In this document: positions 44,299-53,653 of the stretch, piece after piece | Position numbering within the stretch: the stretch's first letter is position 1 | Layout: the number at the start of each line of letters is the position of its first letter | From: CAZKWG01 sp964615375 | GTDB lineage: Bacteria; Myxococcota_A; UBA796; CAZKWG01 | Assembly (NCBI GenBank): GCA_964615375.1 | Contig: CAZTOW010000001.1 | Coordinates: forward strand, 186,001-250,000 | DNA: 64,000 nucleotides | Direction of reading: 5' to 3' | The notes under the pieces: generated by a model | Databases searched by the model: none | Seen by the model: only the letters and a program-made list of their open reading frames with translations | Told to the model about the DNA's origin: nothing | Position numbers and translations under genes: made by a program

Positions 44299-46833
44299 AT
44301 GTTGGGGGGCCGCTCCCGAGGGGAGGGGGAGGACCCTTTGGCCCGAGCAGACACCCAGGCGAGCGGCCGTGGCGCGGTTCTGGACGCGCTCGCCCAGGTT
44401 CCGCCCGCGGCGCTGGCCGCGGTGCTGGACACGCTCGATCAGCGGCTGATGCTGCTCGACGCCCGCGGGCGCGTGGTGCTCTTCAACGGGGCCTGCGAGC
44501 GGGCCACGGGCTGGTCCGCCGCGGAGATCGTGGGGCGCCCCCTGTGGGAGGCCCTGCTGGACCCGACCCAGGCGAACTGGATGCAGCGGGTCTTCGAGCA
44601 ACTCCCGGCGGAGGCGGTGCCCGAGCAGCTCGAGATGCGCTGGCGCACCCGGGATCGCGGCTCGCCCATCTCCACCTGGACCACGCGGGTGCTGACCGAC
44701 CCCGACGGCGGGCTCACCCACGTCGTCGCGCTGGGCGCCCCCGCCTCCAGCGAGCCCCGGACCCCCGCCCCGCAGGGCTTCCGCGCGCTCGTCGAGCAGA
44801 ACCCTGACGCGATCTGCGTCTTCCGCGACCGCGCGATCCTCTACCTGAACCCGGCGGGCCGGCGCCTGCTCGGGCTCACGCCGGACAGCGTGGTGGAGGG
44901 GCGCAGCGTGCTGGACTTCGTGCGCCCCGACGCCCGACCCCGGGTCCACGCCCGGCTCGCCCGCACGGAGCAGGGCCGGGGAGACCTGCCGTTCACGCCG
45001 GAGTGGCTGCAGCGCGCCGACGGGGCGCCGATCTTCGTGGAGACCTGGGTGAGCCGGGTGTCCTGGGACGGCGCTCAGGCGACGGTGGCCTTCCTGCGGG
45101 ACAACGCCTGGCGCAGCGCGGCGGGTCAGCCGAGCGGGAGCGCGGACGGCTTCGCCCTGGCCTCGGCCAACGCGACCAGCGGCCTGTGGGAGTACAACGA
45201 CATCACCCACCAGCTCACGGTGAGCCCGCGCCTGTCCCAGATGCTCGGCTACACCGACGAGCCCTTCCCCGCCGACCCGGCGCGCTTCTACGAGCTGCTG
45301 CACCCGGACGATCAGAGCCGGGTGATGGGCGCGGCCGAGGCCTACCGGCAGGGGGAGGCGCCCTTCTTCGAGGTCGAGGCGCGCCTGCTGCACCGCGGCG
45401 GCCAGTACCGCTGGTTCCAGATCCGCGGCGCCGCCGGGCGGCTCCCCGACGGCACGGTCTACCGGATGGCCGGCTCCATCGACGACGTGGACACGCGCAA
45501 GGAGGCGCGCGCGCGGGCGAGCCAGCCGGACCGCATCGACGCGCTCACCGGGCTGGCCAGCCGCGCCGAGCTGCTGGATCGCCTGGAGCAGCGCATCGGT
45601 CGGGCGCGCCAGCCGGGGGGAGGGCGCTTCGGCGTGCTCTTCCTGGACGTGGATCGCTTCCAGGTGGTCAACGACAGCCTGGGCCACGTCTTCGGGGACG
45701 AGGTGCTGGTGGAGATCGGCCGGCGCCTGCAGCGCTGCGTGCGCATGCAGGACACGGTGGCCCGCTTCGGCGGCGATGAATTTACGATCCTGCTCGACGA
45801 GCTCCAGGACACCCGCGACGCCGCCCGGGTGGCCGAGCGCATCCACGCCCAGCTCTCGGCCCCCATAGGACTGCGGGGCAAGGACCTCTTCGTGACGGTC
45901 AGCGTGGGCATCGCCGTGGACGAGGGGCAGTACGTCTCCTCGGCGGAGGTCCTGCGGGACGCCGACAACGCGATGTACCGGGCCAAGGCGCTAGGGCGGG
46001 CGCAGCACGTCGTGTTCCACCGGGCCATGCACCTCGCGGCCCTGCAGGCCTTCGAGCTGGAGAACGACCTGCACCGCGCGCTGGACCGCGAGGAGTTCGT
46101 GGTCCACTATCAGCCGATCATCCGCATCAGCACCGGGAAGATCGCCGGCTTCGAGGCCCTGGTCCGCTGGCTGCACCCGCGGCGCGGGCTGCTGGGGCCG
46201 GGCGACTTCATCCCGCTGGCCGAGGACTCGGGCCTCATCGTGCCGCTGGGGCTGTGGGTGCTGCAGCGGGCCGTCGCCGACCTGCGCGGGATGCTCGACG
46301 TGTACGGCGGCGAGCGCGAGCTCTGGGTCTCGGTCAACCTCTCCGCGCGCCAGTTCCAGCAGATCGACCTCGTGGAGAGCATCCGCGACGCGCTCGCCGA
46401 CGCCGGGGTCGCCGCGCGGCACCTCAAGCTGGAGGTCACCGAGAGCACGCTCATGGAGGACGCCCGCGCCGCTCGCCACATGCTTGAGCGGCTCCGCGCC
46501 CTGTCCGTGCAGGTGACCATCGACGACTTCGGGACCGGCTACTCCAGCCTCTCGCACCTGGGCATGTTCCCGCTGGACGGGCTGAAGATCGACCGGACCT
46601 TCGTGCAGCTCCTGGAGGCGGGGGCGGACAGCCAGATCTCCCTGGCGCGATCCATCATCGCGCTCTCCCACCAGGTCGGCCTACAGGCCATCGCCGAGGG
46701 GGTGGAGACCGTCGGTCAGCTGGAGGCGCTGCGCGCGCTGAGCTGCGACTACGCCCAGGGGTTTTATTTCGAGCGGCCCGTACCTGTTCAGGCCGCCAAC
46801 CGCCTGCTCTCGGAGCAGGCCGCGCAGGGGTGA
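44299..46833 (+). CDS. PAS-PAS-PAS-GGDEF-EAL cyclic di-GMP protein
   Basis: 844 residues from the ATG (831 from a TTG at 44338, which has a much stronger GGGGAGGGGGAGG site). PAS-like domains cover about 40-150, 160-270 and 285-400. GGDEF spans about 410-570 with intact GGDEF (491-495) and an I-site RMQD five residues before it. EAL spans about 585-840 with EAL at 619-621, plus VNLSARQF, LEVTES, DDFGTGYSSL and LKIDRTF. Both cyclase and phosphodiesterase sites look complete, so it may be bifunctional. No membrane helices, so it is a cytoplasmic sensor; the ligand is unknown. Confidence 0.93.
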   Translation: MLGGRSRGEGEDPLARADTQASGRGAVLDALAQVPPAALAAVLDTLDQRLMLLDARGRVVLFNGACERATGWSAAEIVGRPLWEALLDPTQANWMQRVFEQLPAEAVPEQLEMRWRTRDRGSPISTWTTRVLTDPDGGLTHVVALGAPASSEPRTPAPQGFRALVEQNPDAICVFRDRAILYLNPAGRRLLGLTPDSVVEGRSVLDFVRPDARPRVHARLARTEQGRGDLPFTPEWLQRADGAPIFVETWVSRVSWDGAQATVAFLRDNAWRSAAGQPSGSADGFALASANATSGLWEYNDITHQLTVSPRLSQMLGYTDEPFPADPARFYELLHPDDQSRVMGAAEAYRQGEAPFFEVEARLLHRGGQYRWFQIRGAAGRLPDGTVYRMAGSIDDVDTRKEARARASQPDRIDALTGLASRAELLDRLEQRIGRARQPGGGRFGVLFLDVDRFQVVNDSLGHVFGDEVLVEIGRRLQRCVRMQDTVARFGGDEFTILLDELQDTRDAARVAERIHAQLSAPIGLRGKDLFVTVSVGIAVDEGQYVSSAEVLRDADNAMYRAKALGRAQHVVFHRAMHLAALQAFELENDLHRALDREEFVVHYQPIIRISTGKIAGFEALVRWLHPRRGLLGPGDFIPLAEDSGLIVPLGLWVLQRAVADLRGMLDVYGGERELWVSVNLSARQFQQIDLVESIRDALADAGVAARHLKLEVTESTLMEDARAARHMLERLRALSVQVTIDDFGTGYSSLSHLGMFPLDGLKIDRTFVQLLEAGADSQISLARSIIALSHQVGLQAIAEGVETVGQLEALRALSCDYAQGFYFERPVPVQAANRLLSEQAAQG

Positions 46834-46836
46834 GCC

Positions 46837-47619
46837 GTGGAGCAGCGACAGAAGGGCAGACACTACGCCGTGACCGGGGCGAGCTCGGGCATCGGGCGCG
46901 CCATCGCCGTGCGCCTGGGGGCCGAGGGCGCCAACCTCACGCTGATCGCCCGTCGGGCCGAGCTGCTGGAGCAGGTCGCGGTCGAGGTGATCGAGGCCGG
47001 GGCGGGCATCGTGCAGGTGGCGGTGGCGGACGTGGCCGATCAGGCGCAGGTGGACGCCGCCTTCGCCGAGGGGGCCGACGCGCTGGGGCCGCTCTCGGGC
47101 GTGATCGCCGCGGCGGGCGTGGGCGGGCCGAACCTCCCCGGGCCGGAGGATCGCTTCCTGTCCGTGATCCAGACCAACCTCGTCGGCACCTACTGGAGCC
47201 TGCGCGCGGCCCAGCGCCACCTGGCGCCAGGGCCGGAGACCCGCCACATGGTGGTGCTGGCCAGCGTGCTCGCCCGCTTCGGGGTGGCCGACCACACGGG
47301 ATACTGCGCGTCCAAGGCCGGTCTGCTGGGGCTCGTGCGCGCGCTGGCGCTGGAGCTGGCCCGCGAGAACGTCGCCGTCAACGCCGTCTGCCCGGGCTGG
47401 GTGGAGACGGAGATGGCCTGGGAGGGCATCGACCGCATCGCCTCCATCGTGGGTTGTACTCGGGAGAAGGCGCTGCAGATCGCGCTCAAGCAGGTGCCGC
47501 TGGGGCGCATGAGCCAGCCCGCTGACGTCGCGGGCCTGGTGGCCTGGCTGGTGAGCGAGGACGCGCGCGGCGTCACCGGGCAGGGCATCGACATCAACAA
47601 CGGCGCCTGGATGGGCTAG
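46837..47619 (+). CDS. SDR-family oxidoreductase
   Basis: 260 residues with the classical SDR set: TGASSGIGRAI, a catalytic Ser in VVLASVLARFG, the YCASK motif, and CPGWVETEMAWEG. The C-terminal GQGIDINNGAWMG resembles 3-oxoacyl reductases and 3-hydroxybutyrate-type dehydrogenases, probably NAD(P)-dependent. It starts at a GTG four bases after the GGDEF-EAL gene's stop with a weak GGGGTGAG site. Its link to that gene is unclear. Confidence 0.9.
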   Translation: MEQRQKGRHYAVTGASSGIGRAIAVRLGAEGANLTLIARRAELLEQVAVEVIEAGAGIVQVAVADVADQAQVDAAFAEGADALGPLSGVIAAAGVGGPNLPGPEDRFLSVIQTNLVGTYWSLRAAQRHLAPGPETRHMVVLASVLARFGVADHTGYCASKAGLLGLVRALALELARENVAVNAVCPGWVETEMAWEGIDRIASIVGCTREKALQIALKQVPLGRMSQPADVAGLVAWLVSEDARGVTGQGIDINNGAWMG

Positions 47620-47629
47620 GGAGCTTCAC

Positions 47630-49306
47630 ATGCGAAACCTGGCGCTGACGCTGCTGCTCGCCCTCGGCTGCCACCGGACGCCGCCGGGCGCCAGGGCGCG
47701 CACGTTCACGATCCTGGCGATCAACGACATCTATCGCATCGAGGGGCTGACCGAGTCCCAGCGCGGCGGCGTCGCCCGCCTGCGCACGCTGCGCGCCTCC
47801 CTGGACGCGCAGGGCGAGGACGTGCTGACCGTGCTGGCCGGGGACCTGCTGGGCCCCTCCTTCATGAGCCGGCTGTGGGGCGGGGACCAGATGCTGGAGG
47901 GCCTGGGGCGCCTGGACGGCGACCCGGCGGCCCGCGACGAGAACTTCTGGGTGATCTTCGGGAACCACGAGTTCGACCGCAGCAAGATGGCGGACGCCGC
48001 GCGCCTGGACCAGCAGGTGGAGGGCTCGGGCTTCCGCTGGGTGAACAGCAACGTGGTGTTCAAGCGGGGCGAGGACGGCGAGCCGCTGGTGGCCGCCCCG
48101 AACCTCGTCCCCACGGCCCTGGTCGAGCGGGGCGGGGTCAAGGTGGGCCTGATCGGCCTGACCATCGACAGCAAGCACCCGGACTACGTGGACAGCTTCC
48201 TGGACCCGGTCACGGTGGCCCGCGAGCAGACGGCGGCCCTGCGGGCGCAGGGCGCGGAGGTGGTCATCGCGATCACCCACCTGGCGATGGCCCAGGACAA
48301 GGCGCTGCTGGAGCAGCTCGGCGCGGACGGGCCCGATCTGCTGCTGGGCGGGCACGACCACACGCGGCAGTGCGCGGAGGTGGGCGGGCGCCCGGTCTAC
48401 AAGGCCGACGCCGACGCGGTGAGCGCCAGCGTCGTCCGCGTCACGGTGCGCGGGGACGGACCCGCGGAGCTGGAGCACCGCTACGCTTTCCTGGGGGGCT
48501 CGCCCGAGCCGAGCGCGGAGGTCCGCTGCCAGAGCGCGCCGCTGGAGCAGAGCTTCGCCCCGGACCCCGATCTTCAACTCTGGGTGGATGAGCGGGTGAA
48601 GAGCTTCGACGCGGCCTGGTGCACGGAGAAGATGCAGCTCCAGCCCGGCTGCCTGTCCGAGCAGCTCACCACGACGAAGACGGCCTTCATCGCGGAGGAG
48701 GAGCGCATCCGCCGCTACGAGACCTCGGGCGGGGACTGGGTGGTGGACCAGATGCGCCAGGCCTACGCCGAGCAGGGCGCGCAGATCGCGTTCATGAACT
48801 CGGGCGGGCTGCGCCTGAACCAGGACCTGCCGGCGGGGGCCGCGCTCACGCGCCGGCACGTCGAGGAGCTGATCGGCTTCCCCACGCCGCTCCGGCTGAT
48901 CCGCATCAACGGCGCCACCCTCCAGCAGGTGGTCGAGCACAGCATCTACGACTGGACCGGCAGCGGCCACTGGCTCCAGGTGAGCGGCTTCGCCTTCCAG
49001 CACGACCCCCAGGCGGGCACCGCCACGCGGCTCACGCTGCTGGCGCCCGATGGACCCCGCCCGATCCGCCCCGATGAGGAGCTGCTGGCCGTGGTCCCCG
49101 ACTTCCTGGTCAACCCCGCCATGGGCCAGGACGGCTACACGATGCTCAAGCCAGAGTGGATCGTGGCCGACGCGCCCTCGCCCGAGCTCAAGCAGCTCCT
49201 CTTCGACGCGCTGCGGCGCGCGGGCGAGGCGGGCATCTCTCCCGAGCGCCCCGGTCGCGTCTGCAACACGCTGGAGAGCGCGCCCTGTCTGGCGGTCGCG
49301 CCCTGA
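47630..49306 (+). CDS. 5'-nucleotidase/UshA-like lipoprotein
   Basis: 558 residues. The lipoprotein signal MRNLALTLLLALGC is followed by a calcineurin-like metallophosphoesterase domain (TILAINDIY, VLAGDLLGP, FGNHEFD, ITHLAMAQD, LLGGHDH) and the C-terminal 5'-nucleotidase specificity domain (QIAFMNSGGLR, LIGFPTPLRLIRINGATLQ). It probably dephosphorylates nucleotides or related esters at the cell surface. The first metal motif reads ND rather than the usual DxH. Two extra Cys pairs near residues 330-345 suggest disulfides. The gene lies 10 bp after the SDR. Confidence 0.88.
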   Translation: MRNLALTLLLALGCHRTPPGARARTFTILAINDIYRIEGLTESQRGGVARLRTLRASLDAQGEDVLTVLAGDLLGPSFMSRLWGGDQMLEGLGRLDGDPAARDENFWVIFGNHEFDRSKMADAARLDQQVEGSGFRWVNSNVVFKRGEDGEPLVAAPNLVPTALVERGGVKVGLIGLTIDSKHPDYVDSFLDPVTVAREQTAALRAQGAEVVIAITHLAMAQDKALLEQLGADGPDLLLGGHDHTRQCAEVGGRPVYKADADAVSASVVRVTVRGDGPAELEHRYAFLGGSPEPSAEVRCQSAPLEQSFAPDPDLQLWVDERVKSFDAAWCTEKMQLQPGCLSEQLTTTKTAFIAEEERIRRYETSGGDWVVDQMRQAYAEQGAQIAFMNSGGLRLNQDLPAGAALTRRHVEELIGFPTPLRLIRINGATLQQVVEHSIYDWTGSGHWLQVSGFAFQHDPQAGTATRLTLLAPDGPRPIRPDEELLAVVPDFLVNPAMGQDGYTMLKPEWIVADAPSPELKQLLFDALRRAGEAGISPERPGRVCNTLESAPCLAVAP

Positions 49307-49340
49307 CCCGTATACGATGAGCCCTCACTGAGGAGATCCG

Positions 49341-49694
49341 ATGTCCGCGCGATCCGCTGTGCTCTCGCTCTTCGCGCTCGCCGCCTGCGGCGTGACCGAG
49401 GACAACTGGGGAGAGAAGAACGCCAGGGTGGAGTGCGAGTACATGGAGCGCTGCGCCGCGCTCGAGTTCTTCTACCTCTACGACGATCAGGGCGAGTGCA
49501 TCGACAAGAAGCTGGACTACTGGGACGAGTACGGCGAGCAGGTGGTCCAGGGCTGCAAGTTCGACGAAGAGGCGGCCAACGAGTGCCACAAGCTGCTCGG
49601 TCAGTCCTGCGAGACCATCGTGGACGACATGGATGACGTGACCGAGGCCTGCGCCGAAGCCTGGAATTGCGACAACCTGTACGGCGGGGGCTGA
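49341..49694 (+). CDS. Small Cys-rich lipoprotein
   Basis: 117 residues. The lipoprotein signal MSARSAVLSLFALAAC leads to a helical, acidic domain with seven further Cys (VECEYMERC, GECIDK, GCKFDE, NECHKLLGQSC, EACAEAWNC). This layout is common among myxobacterial lipoproteins of unknown function. The ATG has a GAGGAG site. The downstream membrane protein overlaps its end by 28 bp if the TTG start there is right. Confidence 0.7.
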   Translation: MSARSAVLSLFALAACGVTEDNWGEKNARVECEYMERCAALEFFYLYDDQGECIDKKLDYWDEYGEQVVQGCKFDEEAANECHKLLGQSCETIVDDMDDVTEACAEAWNCDNLYGGG

Positions 49695-51325
49695 TCGCCG
49701 CGCTCGCCCTCGCGCTCGGCGGGCTCGACGGGGCGCTGGGGGCGGGGAGGCTGCGCGCGGCGCTGGCGCCGGGGGAGCCGGCCCTGATGGTGGCGGCCGG
49801 CGCGGGCGCGGGCCTGGGGCTCGCCCTGCTGGCGCTGGGGCTGGCGAGCGGCGTCGCGCGCCTGCTGCGCTGGCGAGGCCGCTCGTCCCCGCGCGCGCTG
49901 GAGCCGGCGCTGCTCCTGCTGGCCCTCGGCCTGATGCTGGCGCCGCTCCGTCTGGGGGCGGGGCAGGCGCCGCCCCCGCGGGTGGAGGGCGCTCGCGGCC
50001 CCGATCTCGTGCTGATCACCCTGGACACGCTGCGGGCGGACCACGTCGGCGCCATCGGCGGGGCGCGGCGCGCGGTGCAGACCCCGAACCTGGACGCGCT
50101 GGCGGCCTCGGGCGCGCTGTTCACCCGCGGGGTCTCGCCGGTCCCGCTCACCCTGCCCGCGCACGCCGCCATGCTCACCGGCCAGCATCCGCTGGCGCTG
50201 GGGCTCCTCCGCAACGGCGAGGTGCTGGGCGAGGCGGCGCCGCGGGTGGCCGAGCGCCTGCGGGCGGAGGGCTGGCGCACGGCGGCCTTCGTCGCGGCGG
50301 CGGTGCTCCGCGGGAAGACCGGCCTCCAACGCGGCTTCGATCGCTACGACGATCGCTTCTCGCTGGGGGACCGCCTCGCGGAGCTCGGGCTCCTGGGCCC
50401 CCTCCTGCGGGCGGGCGGGCTCCCCCGCGAGCGGGCGGGCGAGCAGACGGTGGCGCGCGCGCTGGCCTGGATGGCCGAGCCCTCCGACGCGCCGCGCTTC
50501 CTCTGGGTCCACCTCTACGACTGCCACGCGCCCTACCGGCCTCCCGCGCCCTGGGACACCCGCTACCCCTGGTCGAGCCCGGACGCGCAGGGCAACCCGA
50601 CCGAGATGCGCGCCGCCCGGGAGCGCATCCGGGCGGAGCACCAGTTCTTCCTGCCCTTCGTGCCCCCGGACCTGCGGGCGGCGGCGGCGCGCTACGCGGG
50701 CGAGGTGAGCCATGTGGACGCGCTGGTGGGGCGGCTGCTGGGGGCCCTGCCCGCGGAGGCGCGGGTGCTGGCGGCGGCGGACCACGGGGAGAGCCTGACG
50801 GAGCACGGCGAGCTGCTGGGGCACGGGGCGCAGGTCTACGACACCACGACCCGCGTGCCGATCTGGGTGCGGGCGCCGGAGGTGAGCCCGGGGGCGCGGG
50901 TGGAGGGGCCCGTGCCGCTGGAGGCCGTGGGCCCGACCCTGCTCGCGCTGGCCGGTCTCCCCGCGGAGGGCCCGACCCTGCTCGACGCGATCGCGGCGCC
51001 CTGGCCCACCCTCCCGCTGCTCTCCTTCGCCGGGACGCAGCAGTCGCAGGACGCGGTCCCCCTGCAGAAGGGCTGGGAGCTCGGGCTGAGGGGGGGCGAG
51101 GATAAATGGATAATTCGACGGTCCAACAGCCTGGAGCGCTATCTTCTGCTGGACGATCCGGGCGAGCTGGAGGATCGGGCCCCCGAGGCCCCCGACGCGG
51201 CCCGCCAGCAGGCGCGCCAGGCGCTGGAGTCCGCGCGGTCCCGCCTGGAGTCCGCGGCGTCGGAGGCCGGAGAGCTCGATCCGGAGACGGCCGACGAGCT
51301 TCGCGCGCTGGGCTACACGGAATAG
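49667..51325 (+). CDS. Membrane-anchored sulfatase-like (alkaline phosphatase superfamily) protein
   Basis: About 552 residues. Two or three N-terminal membrane helices precede a soluble domain from about residue 105 with VLITLDTLRADHVGAIGG, TPNLDALAASGALF, PLTLPAHAAMLTGQHP and AAADHGESLTEHGELLGHG. The position of the formylglycine signature is occupied by Thr-Leu-Pro-Ala-His, so classic sulfatase chemistry is doubtful and phosphoester or lipid-modifying activity is as likely. The start is uncertain: a TTG at 49667 inside the previous gene, or a non-standard CTG at 49691. The codons near 51104-51120 are unusually AT-rich. Confidence 0.78.
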   Translation: MRQPVRRGLIAALALALGGLDGALGAGRLRAALAPGEPALMVAAGAGAGLGLALLALGLASGVARLLRWRGRSSPRALEPALLLLALGLMLAPLRLGAGQAPPPRVEGARGPDLVLITLDTLRADHVGAIGGARRAVQTPNLDALAASGALFTRGVSPVPLTLPAHAAMLTGQHPLALGLLRNGEVLGEAAPRVAERLRAEGWRTAAFVAAAVLRGKTGLQRGFDRYDDRFSLGDRLAELGLLGPLLRAGGLPRERAGEQTVARALAWMAEPSDAPRFLWVHLYDCHAPYRPPAPWDTRYPWSSPDAQGNPTEMRAARERIRAEHQFFLPFVPPDLRAAAARYAGEVSHVDALVGRLLGALPAEARVLAAADHGESLTEHGELLGHGAQVYDTTTRVPIWVRAPEVSPGARVEGPVPLEAVGPTLLALAGLPAEGPTLLDAIAAPWPTLPLLSFAGTQQSQDAVPLQKGWELGLRGGEDKWIIRRSNSLERYLLLDDPGELEDRAPEAPDAARQQARQALESARSRLESAASEAGELDPETADELRALGYTE

Positions 51326-51356
51326 GGTATGATCGACCCGAACATCTGTTCGGGGT

Positions 51357-52655
51357 GTGTCCGTGGATCTCATCTACCAGCCCACGCAGTCTCGCGAGCC
51401 CTCGCCACAGTCCCAGCCGCTCGACGCGGCGCAGCAGAGCGCGGTGGACGAGGTGGAGCAGGACAGCCCCTGGGGGGTGGCCGCCCTCTTCGGGAACAGC
51501 TTCCTGGCGGAGATGCTCCCGCAGGCGATCGAGGCGCTGCCGGAGGTGATGGGGCTCGACCAGGGGCGGCAGGCCATCCCTGGCGCGCGGGGCGAGGAGA
51601 ACGACCCGGCCGCGGCGCCCACGCCCACGGACTTCTCCACCCGCGCCCAGGGCATGTTCAGCGGGATGGACACGGACTCCGACGGCCACCTCTCGGCGGA
51701 CGACATCGACCGGGCCATGCTGGACCCGAACCTCTCGCCCGAGGACGCCTCGACCGTGGCGACCATGAAGTCGCTCCGGGAGGAGCTCGAGGAGCTCTCC
51801 AACGACGAGTGGGGCGACGAGGACGACGGCATCACGCTGGAGGACATCCGCGAGTACGAGCGCACGGGGCGCGTGCCCCAGGAGCTGCGGGATCGGGTGG
51901 AGGGCGACTACGCCTGGCGCCGGCAGCGGCTGGCGGAGGGCTCTGGCGCGCTGTTCACCGACCCGAACAACAACGCGAGCATCGACGCCATCCAGCAGGG
52001 CAGCCTGGGCGACTGCTGGTTCCTGGCGGCGGTGGGATCGATGGTCTCGCAGGACCCGCAGTCGGTCAACCGCATGATCGCGGACAATGGCGACGGGACC
52101 TACACCGTGACCTTCCCCGGGCGCGACCCGGTCACGGTGAACGCGCCGACCAACGCCGAGCGGGCCTACTACGGCAGCTCTCGCGGGGACGGCATGTGGC
52201 TGAGCGTGCTGGAGAAGGCCTACGGGCAGGTGCGGGCGGACGGGGACGAGAGCGGGCTGCCCCAGGACCACATGGACGGCGGCTTCGGCAAGGACTCCAT
52301 CGCCGACCTCACGGGCGCCGAGACCAACGTGGACGACACGGCGTTCACCGACACGGACACCACGCGCGATCGGATGGAGGACGCGCTGAGCAACGGCCGC
52401 CTGGTCACCGCGGGGATCAGCTCGGGCCCCTTCACCGCCGATCGCATCCAGGGCCTGCCCACCGGGCACGAGTACACGGTGGTGGGCTATGACCGGGCCA
52501 CGGACACGGTCACGCTGCGCAACCCCTGGGGTCGGACCGAGCACACGGGCGCGGACGGGACGAAGTCCGACGGCACGGACGACGGGACGTTCACGGTCAC
52601 GATGGAGGAGTTCGACGACCTCTTCAGCGACGTGACCTACCAGCAGGCTAGATAA
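51357..52655 (+). CDS. Calpain-family cysteine protease with EF-hand-like loop
   Basis: 432 residues. A Gln/Ser/Pro-rich leader contains FGNSFL at 45-50. An EF-hand-type calcium loop (DTDSDGHLSADD) lies at 105-116, with a second, degenerate acidic loop near 150-165. The calpain core has Cys220 in QGSLGDCWFLAA, His371 in GHEYTVVGYD and Asn389 in LRNPWG, a complete triad. There is no signal peptide. Calpain-type domains in bacteria often occur in secreted or injected toxins. The GTG start lies 31 bp after the sulfatase-like stop. Its leader motif matches that of the annexin-repeat protein. Confidence 0.88.
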   Translation: MSVDLIYQPTQSREPSPQSQPLDAAQQSAVDEVEQDSPWGVAALFGNSFLAEMLPQAIEALPEVMGLDQGRQAIPGARGEENDPAAAPTPTDFSTRAQGMFSGMDTDSDGHLSADDIDRAMLDPNLSPEDASTVATMKSLREELEELSNDEWGDEDDGITLEDIREYERTGRVPQELRDRVEGDYAWRRQRLAEGSGALFTDPNNNASIDAIQQGSLGDCWFLAAVGSMVSQDPQSVNRMIADNGDGTYTVTFPGRDPVTVNAPTNAERAYYGSSRGDGMWLSVLEKAYGQVRADGDESGLPQDHMDGGFGKDSIADLTGAETNVDDTAFTDTDTTRDRMEDALSNGRLVTAGISSGPFTADRIQGLPTGHEYTVVGYDRATDTVTLRNPWGRTEHTGADGTKSDGTDDGTFTVTMEEFDDLFSDVTYQQAR

Positions 52656-52661
52656 TCTAGC
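52647..52661. repeat. CTAG-type AT-rich palindrome, copy 4 (convergent junction)
   Basis: GCTAGAT, one base, ATCTAGC. It contains the TAA stop of the calpain gene and ends one base before the stop of the minus-strand lipoprotein. The core CTAGATAATCTAG is the consensus of the four copies. Here it may also act as a terminator. Confidence 0.7.
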
Positions 52662-53606
52662 TCACGGGAGGGCCGGGAGCACCGCCACCAGCGCGGCGTG
52701 CAGGGCGGGCGCGTGCTCCCTCACCAGCGCCCGGCGGGCCTCCAGCTCGGCGTGGGCCTGGTCGCGCGCGGCCTTCGCGCCCTCGGCGTCGAGGGGGAGG
52801 AGGAGGCGCTCGGGCGGGACGCCGCCGCCCTTGTAGGGGCCCTCCTTCAGGCGCAGGGGCTCGCCCGCGTCCAGGGCCCGGTCCACCCGGGCCTGGAGCG
52901 CGTCCAGGCGGGCGAAGGCGGTGTCCCGCAGGCTCTCGGGGCTGGCCTGCAGGCGGGCGAGCTCCGCCTCCGCGGCGCGCGCGGCGGCCTCCTCGGGGGA
53001 GGGGGCGTCGGCGGGCTCCGGCGCGTCCACCCAGAGGTCGGCGTCCGCGACGCGCAGGCTGAGGCGGGTGCCCAGGTCGAGGTGGGCCCCGAGCTGCCCG
53101 CCGTCCACGCGCAGGAAGCGGATGTCCAGGCCGGAGCCGCTGATGGTCGCGCCGCGAAGGCGCAGGCCCAGGCTGACCCCCCAGCCCTCGACGGCGGGGA
53201 TGGTCCCCGACGAGGTGGTGAGGCCGAAGACCTCGGGGAAGCGCTTCGGGTAGGTCAGGGTGCCCAGGGTGGCCCAGGCCATCCCCGGGGCGGGATCCCG
53301 ACCGGCCGTGCCCTGGGCGCAGGCGCGCTCGGGGACCTCCGGCGAGCACCAGCGCTCGGAGAGGAGGTTACCCGCCCGGTCCAGGGGGACGTGTCGCCAG
53401 CCCTGGGCGCGGGTGAGGATGTGGGCGCGGAGGGCCGCGTGCTGCGCGCCCGTGTGGGCGTCGGCGAAGCGGAGCTCTTCCAGGCGGGGCGGGGCGCCAG
53501 CGGCAGGCGGCATGGGATCCTCTCCCCGGCTGGCGCAGGCCGGCGCCGCTCCCAGGAGCAGGAGCAGGCCGAGCGCGGGCGCGGGGCGCGCGAGGGGCGA
53601 CGTCAT
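52662..53606 (-). CDS. Lipoprotein, unknown
   Basis: 314 residues. The lipoprotein signal ends PALGLLLLLGAAPAC. The N-terminal half is beta-rich (GWGVSLGLRLRGATISGSG, GAHLDLGTRLSLRVADADLWVD) and the C-terminal half is a long Ala/Arg/Leu helix (AAARAAEAELARLQASPESL, ARDQAHAELEARRALV), probably coiled coil. I do not recognise a family. It ends next to the palindrome at 52647-52661. Confidence 0.68.
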   Translation of the reverse strand: MTSPLARPAPALGLLLLLGAAPACASRGEDPMPPAAGAPPRLEELRFADAHTGAQHAALRAHILTRAQGWRHVPLDRAGNLLSERWCSPEVPERACAQGTAGRDPAPGMAWATLGTLTYPKRFPEVFGLTTSSGTIPAVEGWGVSLGLRLRGATISGSGLDIRFLRVDGGQLGAHLDLGTRLSLRVADADLWVDAPEPADAPSPEEAAARAAEAELARLQASPESLRDTAFARLDALQARVDRALDAGEPLRLKEGPYKGGGVPPERLLLPLDAEGAKAARDQAHAELEARRALVREHAPALHAALVAVLPALP

Positions 53607-53653
53607 GGAGCCATTGTAGCGGGCCGCTCACCCCGACGCTCTGCCCGGCGCGC

